A stretch of 64,000 nt of DNA. It comes from Nautilus pompilius (lineage: Eukaryota; Mollusca; Cephalopoda; Nautilida; Nautilidae). The stretch is taken from the NCBI GenBank assembly GCA_018389105.1, contig JACATO010001447.1, positions 310,001 to 374,000 of the forward strand, given 5' to 3'. Shown here in pieces: positions 28,345 to 38,647 of this stretch (its first letter is position 1; every line of letters starts with the position of its first letter). A program made the position numbers and the translations under genes. Under the pieces are notes generated by a model. The model was not told where the DNA came from. It was given only the letters and a program-made list of their open reading frames with translations, and made no database searches.

Positions 28345-28600
28345 GTGATTGATCGTCACGGCAGTGTGTCAGCCCGGCCCTCCGTAAACGAGACGTGGGC
28401 GCTGCTCTTCTTTGCCGTGAGTCAATCGAGTGTCAAGCCGAGGAAGGCGACGGCTCGGCAGTTCGCGGTCGGAAAGCCAGCTGGGTTGAGATCTCTCAGA
28501 AACCGTCGGAGGCTCGGGGTAAACGGATGCACGGACTGCGTCGGAACATCGATCGTCGGACTTTTCATGTGCTGTCTAGGGGAAGGGCATGACTCGCACC
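28345..28600. promoter_or_regulatory. Second CpG-rich patch
   Basis: About 250 bases rich in CG dinucleotides (CGGCTCGGCAGTTCGCGGTCGG near 28,450). Open frames of 86 and 65 codons overlap in two plus-strand registers and neither resembles a family I know. It may be an alternative promoter or a non-coding exon. Confidence 0.22.
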
Positions 28601-30079
28601 GATAAGGTATTTAATGTTGTTTCGTGTTTTGATTAGTCTCACCTGGGAGAGGGAGGGAGAGAGAGAGAGAGATGACGTCGGTACAGAGAGACAGGGAGAG
28701 AGAGAGAAGATTGCAGCAGGTAGGAGAGAAAAATTATCTGATTTCGTTCGTAAACTTTTCGCTTTTTACGGATATGTCCCAGGCATATCGATCATTATAT
28801 GCTTTTGATCAGTTTATATGCAGCCAGTCCGAAAGCTGATACCCCAACTGTTGAAAACCTGAAAGAAAATAATAAATGCTAGCAAGGAGCTCCGAGACGT
28901 CTCAGGATATCAGCGCGAGTCGATGAAGTGCAGATGATCAGACAGCACTGAAACTTGTTCCGTTATATTTCAAATGTTTTGGCGATTTAGAGAAATAAAC
29001 CGAACTTTATACACGCTTAGTATTTCTACCTTTTTTTTTTTTTACATCAGTTAGGAGTAAATTTTATTTTAAAGTTTTTATATATTTTAGAACTTTAATG
29101 AAATGTCAAAAGTAAACGATTCATTTCGCAAAATACGAAACTACGCAAGCAAAGGAATTTTAACGTCGTCCGGCCGCTCTATGCAATTAATACCGAACCT
29201 AAAAAGCCTTAAATAGGTAAATAGAAATAAGTAAAATTGCATATAATTATAAATAAATAGGCAGGCGGATTCCAATTTGTCGGATCTTCGCAGTTATAAG
29301 TAGCAGGTGACTGACTCTACTACGTATTGGTGATGCAATCGAAATCATCATAATTCGAAACGTTGGGCCCAACTCCTACATACGTCACGATTTCTAAATG
29401 TCATAGTCATAAATAATGGAATTTTTTAAAAAAAATTACAATGTTTCGAGTAAAACGAAAGTGACAGTAACACACTCGCATCTACTTCAACTAGGTATCA
29501 AAATCTAGCTTCTGCAAATTTCCAATCCTTCTACTATCTGTTGTTCTGATTGCTCACAGCTTATAACACCAGTACATCCATACGGTTATCACCGATCGAA
29601 AATAGTTGTTAAATGTCTGCGTTAAAAAAAAAGGAAGAGAAAGAAGATGCTGCGAAGCTGGTTTCATTGGAGTCCCGCTGTTAAAAACCAGGCGAATGAG
29701 AGAGTGAGAAAAGGTCGATTGTCTTTCAAACGAACTTCAAAATCGATTATTCACTGCCCAGATGAGACAAACGCATCCCGTTGCCAATACATGTATTTAT
29801 TAAGAAGCCTAAGTAGTAGGATGGTGTTTACAAACTATTTTCCTACCCAACTAGTGAAACATTTATATTGTGTTTTTATTTTTTGCCTCCACGTGTTGCG
29901 AAATCTCATTATTTGAAATAAATTTTGTACATGACCATGGCAACTATTCAAATATTAGAAAAACCCATAGGCTCCCATTATTTATGTTCGTTGCGAGTGA
30001 AATACCCTGTTTTGTTTATGAACTACAGATTATTAACAATGATTTTTTTAACGAGTATGCATTTTCCGGACACATTCCC

Positions 30080-30082
<3 letters not shown>
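28601..30082. other. Non-coding stretch with small GA tract
   Basis: Includes a short GA-rich tract at about 28,645-28,710 and otherwise AT-rich sequence. Two frames of 89-91 codons at 29,647-30,145 carry no recognisable domain, and the second runs into the CT satellite. Confidence 0.5.
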
Positions 30083-30129
<47 letters not shown>

Positions 30130-30161
30130 TTTACTGACGTCATAACTCTCCGTGTATAGAC

Positions 30162-30220
<59 letters not shown>

Positions 30221-30248
30221 ACTGACGTCATAACTCTCGTGTATAGAC

Positions 30249-30284
<36 letters not shown>

Positions 30285-30308
30285 GACGTCATAACTCCGT
30301 GTATAGAC

Positions 30309-30375
<67 letters not shown>
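30083..30375. repeat. Composite satellite: (CT)n blocks with CRE-containing spacers
   Basis: Four (CT)n blocks are separated by three near-identical spacers of about 35 bases. Each spacer has the form ACTGACGTCATAACTC, then CCGTGTATAGACGTCATC or a version shortened by one or two bases. Every spacer carries the full palindrome TGACGTCA (30,135-30,142; 30,223-30,230; 30,284-30,291) and a second half-like AGACGTCAT (30,158-30,166; 30,245-30,253; 30,305-30,313). TGACGTCA is the consensus site of CREB/ATF bZIP factors. The structure implies higher-order duplication of a CT-plus-spacer unit. Whether it binds anything is unknown. Confidence 0.93.
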
Positions 30376-30377
<2 letters not shown>

Positions 30378-31859
30378 CAAGCATACATACACATAATAAA
30401 AAATTATGAGGTAATTATTTTACAGCTAATACCGAATACAACATTTTTTTTGCTGTATATTCACGAGTATTATGATGAAAATGGTAATACGTATGGCGAT
30501 GACATATTATAACAAGTGTTACTAGAGGTATTGGTGAAATGCGGGGTTCGTCAGTAATCCAATAATACAGGTTTTTCTCCATCACCTTATTAACAGTAAT
30601 ATAATCAGCTAATGAACCTGAATGAATCTGGCGACATAGAAAAATCGCCGAGTATATTTATGCTCAACACTCTTTACTAAATCATTGGCTTTTCTTAAAT
30701 AATAATTTCAAACGCAAAAAGCATATTTAAATAATCAAGATGTGGACGAACCAAGGATTCATACGACCAAACTCTTTACTTTCAATTTCAACACTTAGGT
30801 TCGGTCAATAACACCCAGCAGTCCAGCTGCTTTGTTTGCAGCTGAAAAACACTGATTTTTACATCGAAGATTTTGGCTAAATATTTACCCTGGATTTATT
30901 TTTCAAAATGACAATTTGTATTGTAATATTAACGTTATAACAGATTATAGTTATAACCAGTGAGCTATCAAGGTAGTCTTAATATGTCTGTGGTGGTTAT
31001 AGAACCTCTAACAGTCTTAGCAACAAGTAAACCTTAAAAGCGTCATATTTATATATAGTAAGGAACCGTAAAAGACAAAATATCTGCTTCTTTTTCTTGA
31101 GATCTTAAAAGTTATCTGCAGAATTGCAGAAACTAGCTTTCTAACGAGAGTAGCGAAACTAATCACAAATATCTGTGTCATGCTGCTAAAATGGTTGGAA
31201 ACTATAGAGGTGCAACGTCAAGGGAGAGAATTTGGTTCTATAGACATTTCTTGGTAAGCAGATTCGCTACTCTCGAAGATTCGTAACCGGTCTCAAACTT
31301 CTACTTAATTTATGCTTTAATCTGCAGCTTGATTAAATTGCTGCGGATGCTGTGAGATCGACCGGTTGCAGTTTTTATCCAGTGTTTCCACAGAAACTTC
31401 TAAGCTTTCACAGTCGCATTAGTATTTTCGCAGATTCCATTTAGTTCGACTGGTGGTCGTTTTATTGTCTTAATCTGTGTTAATCCGATCATCATCCGGA
31501 GGTCACCATACCAATTAAAAATTATTTGGAATAAAACAGCGACATGTTTCCAGAATGCATCAAAGTGTGAAGCTTTAACAAATCGTTTTATTAAACTGAT
31601 CGTGCCGGCCAATAAGCTGAAGACAGCACAAGTTGTCATGCAGTCACACGTGGTTGAGAGGCTCACAACACAGGCGCTGTAGAAGATATATGCTACATGA
31701 ACAGATCAACCGGGTAGAGTAACTAGATAACTTATTTATTTATATTTTTTGGCATATTGGGCCTTCATGCAATTGGTACTTAGATCAGTACGGCGTGGTA
31801 TTTTAAGTATTAGTATGCAAATTAGTAAACACTTAATTTCAATTTCGGTCAGGATCGAC
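30376..31859. other. AT-rich non-coding stretch
   Basis: No supported gene. An 88-codon minus frame at 31,400-31,666 has no recognisable domain. Confidence 0.55.
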
Positions 31860-32290
31860 TAGGTTTGCAAAAGTTCAGTCGGAACGTTTGTTTTTTTCAC
31901 TCTTCGCCAGCTGGTGGAATGAGCTACCTCTTGACCACCGGCTTCTTTCCACATCTAAAAGAAAAGTTCTGGTAGGCTTTTCTGGATACATTTAGTGGAG
32001 ATTCTGATGGTAACTCTTGAGTGCCTCGCTCCGCGATCACTGCTCTAGAACCCCAACCATACCCAAGTAACTACTCGATGGGTGAGTAACTCCCGACAAG
32101 CTCGCACTTCGATCACCGCTCTAGAGCCCCCAACCATACCCAAGTAACTACTCGCTGGGTGAGTAACTCCCGACAAGCTCGCACTTCGATCACCGCTATA
32201 GAGCCCCCAACCATACCCAAGTAACTACTCGCTGGTTGAACAGCTCCCGACTAACTTGCACCTCGACTTCAGACCTCAAGAAGAAAAAAA
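31860..32290 (+). mobile_element. LINE 3' fragment, copy B
   Basis: Near 31,890-31,985 the plus strand encodes a stretch like WWNELPLDHRLLSTSKRK. This resembles the WNxLP...LSTFKxxL C-terminus common to reverse transcriptases of CR1/RTE/Jockey-type LINEs. An upstream phenylalanine-rich piece is in another frame, so there is at least one frameshift. A 3' untranslated segment follows and includes the 77-bp tandem repeat. The 5' part of the element is missing. An A-rich tract at about 32,280-32,298 may be the tail. The exact clade cannot be decided from so short a piece. Confidence 0.6.
32034..32265. repeat. 77-bp minisatellite, three units
   Basis: Units begin at CGATCAC (32,034; 32,110; 32,187), giving periods of 76 and 77 bases. 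Each contains CTCTAGA/CTATAGAG, CCAACCATACCCAAGTAACT and ACTCG-TGG. The last unit diverges after CTGGTTGA. The same unit is found once, plus a partial unit, at 13,285-13,380, inside the matching LINE tail. Confidence 0.92.
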
Positions 32291-35242
32291 GAAAAAGTTG
32301 TATTTAATTAAAATTATGCACAATTTCACACTTCATATAGTAATATAGCTTAATGCATAAAAATCACTATCTGACACAAGCATCTTATTATTGACAGCAA
32401 CTAAGAATATTTTCCTAGATGATACAACATTTTCATAAATGTTTTTGTGGCTATATATAATTTATGTATGTGTATCTTTTCTATATCTTGATTAATAAAT
32501 ATCTTAAACCAAAATAAAATTATGTTTTAAGTAAGCAGATTCTTTAAGTTCAAATACTGACATTTAAAAACAGAACATCACATTTTCTGCTAAGAGAAAC
32601 ATTTTCAGTTAAAGAGCTTTAAAGATCGATATATTGTTCCCGTCATTCCCTTGACATTTTAATCTGTTATTTTGGAAAATTTAATCGACATTTTAACAGT
32701 TTTTCTTTCTATAAAATACCGATACTCTCAACGCAGGATAAATTATTTAGTGAAGATTAAATTCAAAGTAACTACTGTTCTATACGCAAAAATTTGTCGA
32801 GAGACAGCGGAGATAACAAATCATGCTAAATTAAATAGGAATAAATTTAACTTAGAAAGGAAATACTTTAATTAACCTTCATTTTCCCCCTTGTCGCACG
32901 TTGTAATAACAGCGATAGCGGTAACCTAACAGCAAATTTTGGAATTAGTTTCGCTTTACCTTTTGGTTCTCACGTCGTGGGACCTATTTTGCTATCTGGG
33001 ATTCCCTAAATGAGTATTTCTTCCCTTTCTTGAAGTTATAAAAAGCTGCGACCAAGCAACCATTCATGGCTGGACAGGAATTTTCGTCATCTGTCTTTAA
33101 AGGTAGAGAAATGATCTTTCCATCCAAAATAGACAAAGGCTAATTAATAACTCATTTAAATCTTCTCACTGGTGATTACGTTTTACGACAAAGAGATGTT
33201 TACCTTTAAGGTGTCGTAGCGGCGCGTCTGCGACGTCAGAAGTTCAGCACAAAAGTTGCAGTAAGATTGAAGCATTCAGTTAATTTTATTCCATTAGTTT
33301 GCTAGAAATTTTTTACATTTCTAATAATCTGAAATATAAATGCGGCCCATCCTATCCACCAATCTGTCTGTAAGACGCAAAGCTGGCTATAAGCAGTCGC
33401 AGGTAACGGAGAGACACGATTGGGCCTCTCGGAACTCTATTATATACTAATAGATGGCGTGAAATATCAAATCAGCGTTATAAACTGCTTGGAAAATCTA
33501 GAATATCGTGCATCAGTTTTCACTTCATCCTTATCCACTGTCGGAGATAAATCAAAAGCGTAATATCTACATGGCATTAACAAGTTTGTTGTTTTTTTTT
33601 CTGCAGCAAATCCTGAAAGATGGTATTTCGCCAAACGCATAAATTATACTTTCAAGAGACTCCCTACGGAAACCGGATTACTATTGTTTTGTTTTTTTTT
33701 GTAATCCCGTGATCTTTAAAGCTTAAATGACAAGAAATAAAAAGAAAAATATACATTAATTTCGTATATTTTGTTTGCTTTGAATAATAAATCAAATTTA
33801 GCACTGAAAGGGTTAATAATCTTTCTTTTTTTGTGTGTGTGTGTGTGCTAGTGTAGATGATGATGGCGATTATTCAGGACAACACGAAAGAAAACTGACG
33901 GATGGATTTTCTCTTAATTCCAGGAGAAATGGAAAACTTTGACAAAAAAAAATATATATACAGCCGGGGCCATAATCAAGCACAACAAAGGAAATCTAGT
34001 GGTATCATCGGATGCATGTTGTTGAGTCATAGAGAGGTCGGGAAATAGCCGCACTAACCACAGTTTCTAACTAACGCCGATCGATGGACTCTCTCGGTAC
34101 TTGCACGCTCCAGGCAGCTTTGATTACGATGCCCCGTAGCTCCGCGGTTAGTTTTTATTTTCAATATGAATTTTCCTTTAGTTTCGAACGAGTTGTTAAA
34201 ATTGCTCTCTGACGGCGAAGAAAACTGGAATCCCGGTGATAGCTGTCGACCATTAAATATTTTTTAAAAGGCCAGGTCATGGAGGGGAGGGGGGGAGAAG
34301 ACTTTTCATGTTTAGGAAATTTGTTTTTGCTCATTAAAACTTCATTTAAGTCAGTCCAGGTTATTTGATGTATGAGGGTGTCGGGAAAAAAAACCTTTAG
34401 TGTGCTTATTGCAATTTAGTATAACTTATCCGTGCGCTGAAGAACGAAAAAGAAAACGCTTCTTGAAGTATCGGAGTTAAGCACCCACTATGTACGTCCG
34501 TCGGGGAACGGTTAATCAAGTTAAAACGCCGTATTTGTATCCAACAGTTTCCCAGTGATGGGGTCTCATCGAGAGACGTTGTCGTGTTTGTTCTTCGTCA
34601 GTTTGTCTGAACGAGCCCGTTATTTTAATTATCCAAAGGAGTTTCAGGAACCATTTTGATGGATGTCCTGTTTTCAAAGTTACCAATTATTACGAGAAAA
34701 GTCGCGGTTAATAAAAAAACATAACTTCCCCAAAATACAAAAACAAATTCACTAAAGTAAACGAGGGAGATGGGGGGTGGGGAGGGAACGAGCGAAATAA
34801 CTTCGTAAATTTTAAAACACAAAAACTGATATAGTTAATGACATCTATTTTATGCAGAGCGATTGAACATAAACGTTTGTTATAATATCAGTTTCAGGAA
34901 AGACGTATTGAGCATCTACTCGTGAGATCACTTTCGTAGTTTTGAGATGATGTTCCGAAAAGGAAGGATGATTCATACTGTATGCACTACTAGGATAATA
35001 GTCGAAAGTAGAAAACATTCATCAGACTCTAGGAACTGAAAAATCAATGGTGCGGTTGGTTAAGAATCGTGAGTAGCCGTTCCACTGATACCGGTGGTTT
35101 ATTTTTAACGTAATTAGATTAGAAATGATGTAGGATTTTACTTAACTAATTTCTAAAAGACTCGATTTATTGTTATTAAGAAGTACCAAATATATATATG
35201 TGTGTGTTTTTTTGTTATTGTTTTCTTAAGTAAAGCGGTTTG
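32291..35242. other. Non-coding stretch, no gene seen
   Basis: AT-rich with short (GT)n at about 33,832-33,847 and an AT run near 33,951-33,958. Only short frames without motifs. A G-rich run lies at about 34,280-34,295. Confidence 0.6.
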
Positions 35243-35595
35243 AGATGGGATGGTCAAGTGGATAGAGCATTAGCCAGAAGTGGGCCGAGAGCCTCGATCC
35301 GAATCCTGTTCGGATTCGACTTGTTTTACCGATCTCTCGCAGCATGATTTATTCTCGCTCTTCTGCACCAGGTCTTTGCGTGGATTTTTCCTCCGTTGTC
35401 TGAACAGAGTTAGTTCTAGCAGGAACCTTTCTGCCTGGCACCTCGGTGTAACATCCGGTTCCTCGCCCGGCTTTTGTGCGAGACAAACTGACCGTGTGGG
35501 GTCTAGTACGAAATGGCGGCTGGTTACTGAAACGAAAGACCCGACTGGCTTCCGCCACTGCGCACCGACACCGACGCCAGAAGGGATTGTGTAGG
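35243..35595 (+). mobile_element. tRNA-derived SINE, family 1, copy 1
   Basis: Starts with a tRNA-like head. An A-box-like TGGTCAAGTGGATAGAGC lies at 35,251-35,268, and a B-box-like GTTCGGATTC at 35,308-35,317. It is followed by a central segment containing TCTCGCTCTTCT and GCGTGGATTTTTCCTCCG (about 35,352-35,396), which recurs in the copies at 49,027-49,377 and 53,900-54,181. A distal ACTGAAACGAAAGACCC resembles the distal part of the 49-kb copy. This is an RNA polymerase III retroposon needing a LINE partner. The overlapping 104-113-codon frames are not genes. The 3' boundary is approximate. Confidence 0.68.
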
Positions 35596-36495
35596 TATGC
35601 ATGTAAAGCAATTAGAAAAAATTATTGGCGACATGTTTATTAACTGAGCAATAAAACGTTTTAAGTCTGTACTTCTTAAAGATTTTACGTGACTGTCAAA
35701 TAAACATTAATTTGACACTAATTTGTTGCGAACAGAATCTGATTTTTGCATCGATTTTCAATAAATAAAACGTTGAACAAAGCAGTTGTTAGTCGGACGA
35801 AAATTACAGTTTTTCCTGCTTTGGTTTGTGGAGGTTTGATTGAAAATTCAATCAGCAATACTTAGGCAAGATACCTGAAAAAAATCATTCATTAGCCGCC
35901 TGGACGTATAGGGACGGTCTTTCCTGCCCAGTTTTAAAGGTCCATTTTAATATTTGTTACATCATCTAGACGTAATTTATTACGACTGATGTGCATGATA
36001 TACGTATGCTGTTAATCAAAGGTTTATTTTAATAAGCAACAACAAATTAAATCTATGACATTAAGACCATGGATTCCATAACAACTCCACATTAGCGTCT
36101 TTTGTTTCTTCAAAGTATTTATAACTAACAGAGAAAAAAAGTTTTAAAACAACGCATGCAAACAAATGAATGCCAGATTTAAAACATTAAATAAAGGCTA
36201 TTTTTTTAGTTGTCAGCAGAGATCTTGTATTAGGGGAAACCGCCGGAGATGGATGCTCCAAGAGTGAGTTTGTTAAAGTAAAAGTAACTTCTATTACCAC
36301 GTATAGATGAGGCTATAATCGACGTCACTATTACGTATGGATGAGGTGATAACCAATGCAATAATATTTGACTTTTGAATTGAAGGTTAAAAATATGACG
36401 TCGATTATAGTTTATTTATATGTTTAATGATAAATTATTTAATACTGTAACTTTCTACCTCTAAAACAACTACTCCCGGTACATCTCCCTTGTTA
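35596..36495. other. Non-coding stretch with a short direct repeat
   Basis: AT-rich. Two near-identical pieces, CACGTATAGATGAGGCTATAA (about 36,299) and TACGTATGGATGAGGTGATAA (about 36,333), form a diverged direct repeat of about 34 bases. No gene. Confidence 0.5.
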
Positions 36496-36502
36496 TTCAT
36501 TT
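36496..36502. repeat. Target-site duplication, 3' side of LINE
   Basis: TTCATTT here matches TTCATTT at 39,427-39,433. The pair brackets the LINE exactly at its tail and at its 5' truncation point. Confidence 0.5.
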
Positions 36503-36507
36503 CTGTT

Positions 36508-36837
36508 TTTTTTGTTGTTGTTGCTGAGCGAGTTGGACTTCCGAACGAGGCTCTGCCAATGGCATTGCATCCCGTAAAGACAAGTGGCCTGTTCTCTGTC
36601 GAGTCCTCGTTACTGAGAGATGTTCGTCGAGCCGACAAGCGGCCCGGTCCACCCGACATCGGGGGCCCCAAGGACGCCTCTCTCACATCGGGCACCAAGG
36701 AAATGACGTAAGCTGTTTCACACAATGGCGATCATCAGCGACAAACCTCCTCCGACCCCAACCTGGGATCGAACCCGGTACAGGAGCAACGGTACCCTTA
36801 CGAAGCTAACCCGCTACCACCTGCCCCACCGGGCCGG
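36508..36837 (-). mobile_element. tRNA-derived SINE, family 2, nested in the LINE tail
   Basis: On the minus strand it starts GGCCCGGTGGGGCAGGTGG. It has an A-box-like region at 36,808-36,829 and a very good B box, GGTTCGATCCC (complement of 36,765-36,775). It ends in TCGCTCAGCAACAACAAC plus an A-run. The LINE's own tail, at 36,841-36,860, reads GGCTCACAACAACAACAAC, so both share a CTCA-(CAA)n ending. TTTCTGTT occurs on both sides (36,500-36,507 and 36,838-36,845) and is a plausible duplication produced when the SINE entered the LINE tail. Its body differs from SINE family 1. Open frames of 73-96 codons here are not genes. Confidence 0.75.
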
Positions 36838-36948
36838 TTTCTGTTGTTGTTGTTGTGAGCCACCCAGTCCAGAATTTACGACAGATGGTATCCACCGCTC
36901 GGTTGATCTTGTGGAGCCAATATTTCAACTGCACACTGCGCAGCCGGC

Positions 36949-37785
36949 CTAGGGTGACCTGGTACGATCGGTTGAGGCCCCTTTTTTCCTTCTGTTTACT
37001 TTCTCCCCCCCCCTCTCTCCGTAGAATCGTCGGATTCTGGCAGGGATGGGTGAACGGTCGACTGTGGGTAGCTCTGCGAATCGCCGCCTTCGCTGAATCG
37101 CCGTTGTCTGCTCTGCCGAAGTTCCTTCCTTGGCTTTTGAGTCAGCCACCTCGTTGCCTACTATCCCACAGTGGGACGGGCACCAGGTGAAGGTGAGCTG
37201 GCATGCCCTTTCATTGAGAGTGTGGAGAATCTCCTGGATCTCCTTTTCGTCAACGTTGTTGGTCGGTTGCGAAGGGTGCAGACTTCTTAACCGGAGCAAG
37301 ACCGACTTGCTGTCCGACACAATCCGCGCCTTGCAAACCTCTGGGTTGTCAGCGAGTATCTGCAACGTTTTGTTCACCGCCTTCTGCTCCGCTTGGAAGG
37401 AGGGGCACCACGTACCCGCACGGAGGGCGCGCGTTTGGTGGATCGTTAGATCACTTGGATGGCCAGTAGTGACAATGACCCCGCTGCCGCCTTTTGCGTT
37501 ACCGTTAGTGGCTGACCCGTCGGTGTAGATAGTGGTGTCGTTGGCGTTCCAGTCTTTCCTCACACAGCCGACAGAGGGGTGGGTGTCTCCGACCTTTCGA
37601 TCGGGTGCTGCCATCGACGGAGCTGCGTTTTGGTGTCCACATCGGAAGCGAGTGACGTCGGTCTCCTCGGCTTTCGACAGTTCTTCATCCTCCTCTTCAT
37701 GGATGGGGTGGCTGTAGGTGTGGGTGGGTGATAGGTGGTGGTCTGCCTTCGTGGCGTATGATCGTCCTTCTGGTCGATGCGCCAA
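36949..37785 (-). pseudogene. LINE second RNase H domain and C-terminus
   Basis: An open stretch of 278 codons. Residues about 83-220 (37,126-37,539) form an RNase H fold. The expected acidic and histidine positions are all present: Asp89 in YTDGS, Glu133 in FQAEQKA, Asp158 in SDSKS, His205 in WCPSHCGIVGNEVAD, and Asp215. A basic tail (QRRRRFAEL, then IRRFYGERGG) and a stop follow. It overlaps the end of the first RNase H frame in another register, so a frameshift separates them. An RNase H in this position would degrade RNA in RNA-DNA hybrids during reverse transcription. Its similarity to the first domain is low (perhaps a third of positions by eye), so it is an old duplication or a separate acquisition, not a recent tandem copy. 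Confidence 0.85.
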
Positions 37786-38647
37786 TGGGGCGGTCCTCCT
37801 GTTCTTGCTCTGAGCCCAACTTAGCTTCCGAATCAGGCAGCTCGTTGCCGAGTAGGTTACAGTGTCCCGAAACCCAGAGGATCTTCACGCTGTTTGACTC
37901 GTTGAGGCTTGCGATGACCGCTTGCATGGTTTGCACCTCTGCGTCGGTGTTGTGAGGGGTCGCAAGGACGTCGACGAGGGACTTGCTGTCGCAGATCACC
38001 GTCGCCGATTGACAGATGGTGTCCTCTTCAAGCCATTCGAGAGCCTTCTCCATTGCAGATTTCTCCGCTTGGTAAGAGCTGCTCCAGCGTCCAGTCGGTG
38101 CGTGCCAGCGATAGGTGGGCAGGTCTTCCTTCATCACAACCATCCCGGCTCCGCCGTTGTTTGTGCCGTTCACCGTGCAGCCATCGGTGAACACTTGGAC
38201 GTCGGTTGTGCCAGCACTGTAAATCGCTTCATGCGCCTTCTCCAGTTGCTGCTTCTTCGGTGCAGATTTGATGGTCTTCGTGAGCAGAGTGGGTGCCGGA
38301 GGTGGTAGATTCCACGGTGGTTTGGACGTGGACGATGGTGTTGTCCCCTCACCAACCTCTAGGCCTAGGCGGTCCAGTGCTGGACGAACAGCGCTGCGCC
38401 AAATGGGGCGCTGGAGGCGCTGCCGGACCTCACTTAGCAAGGTCTGTCGACGTGGGTCTTCCGTCCTCAGGTGGTTCCACTTGTCTGCTTGCAGAAGAGC
38501 GAGCACTTGAAATCGGTTAATCATGGGCGGAAGATTGCTTTGTGCAGAACCGCTTCCGTGGGCGTTGTGCGGATCTGATGCGCGATCGCTCTCGCCGCGT
38601 GGAGTTGGGCTCTCTCCAGCTTTGAGATGTTGGGGGCAGAGATCCAC
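37697..38647 (-). pseudogene. LINE first RNase H domain with RT C-terminus
   Basis: An open stretch of 316 codons. Residues about 40-75 (LPPMINRF, DPRRQTL) are the usual segment after a LINE reverse transcriptase. The first 35 or so residues are out of register: the adjacent frame gives the canonical KLERAQLHAARAIAHQIR. Residues 149-280 (37,808-38,203) are RNase H. The expected residues are Asp155 in FTDGC, Glu195 in SYQAEKSAME, Asp220 in CDSKS, His262 in SGHCNLLGNE and Asp272. It then runs into DRPIGASTRR and proline-rich sequence, where a frameshift leads to the second domain. Confidence 0.87.

Noticed and set aside
30083..30375. CRISPR-like array (repeats with regular spacers)
   Set aside because: The 'repeats' are CT microsatellite and the 'spacers' are near-identical; the setting is eukaryotic.
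34450..34530. Resemblance to 5S rRNA (GGAGTTAAGCACC)
   Set aside because: Only a short match; the flanks do not fit 5S rRNA length or internal promoter layout.
35270..35611. 113-codon minus and 104-codon plus frames
   Set aside because: They overlap SINE family 1 copy 1 on both strands; no domain.
36435..36725. 96-codon minus frame and 73-codon plus frame
   Set aside because: They lie in the SINE body, which has RNA polymerase III promoter boxes and no protein motif.
36765..36837. Functional tRNA gene
   Set aside because: A and B boxes are present, but it continues into a SINE body with a CAA/A tail and flanking duplication; no clean cloverleaf acceptor stem.
37130..38520. Plus-strand frames of up to 132 codons opposite the RNase H domains
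   Set aside because: Antisense shadows of the LINE; all recognisable motifs are on the minus strand.
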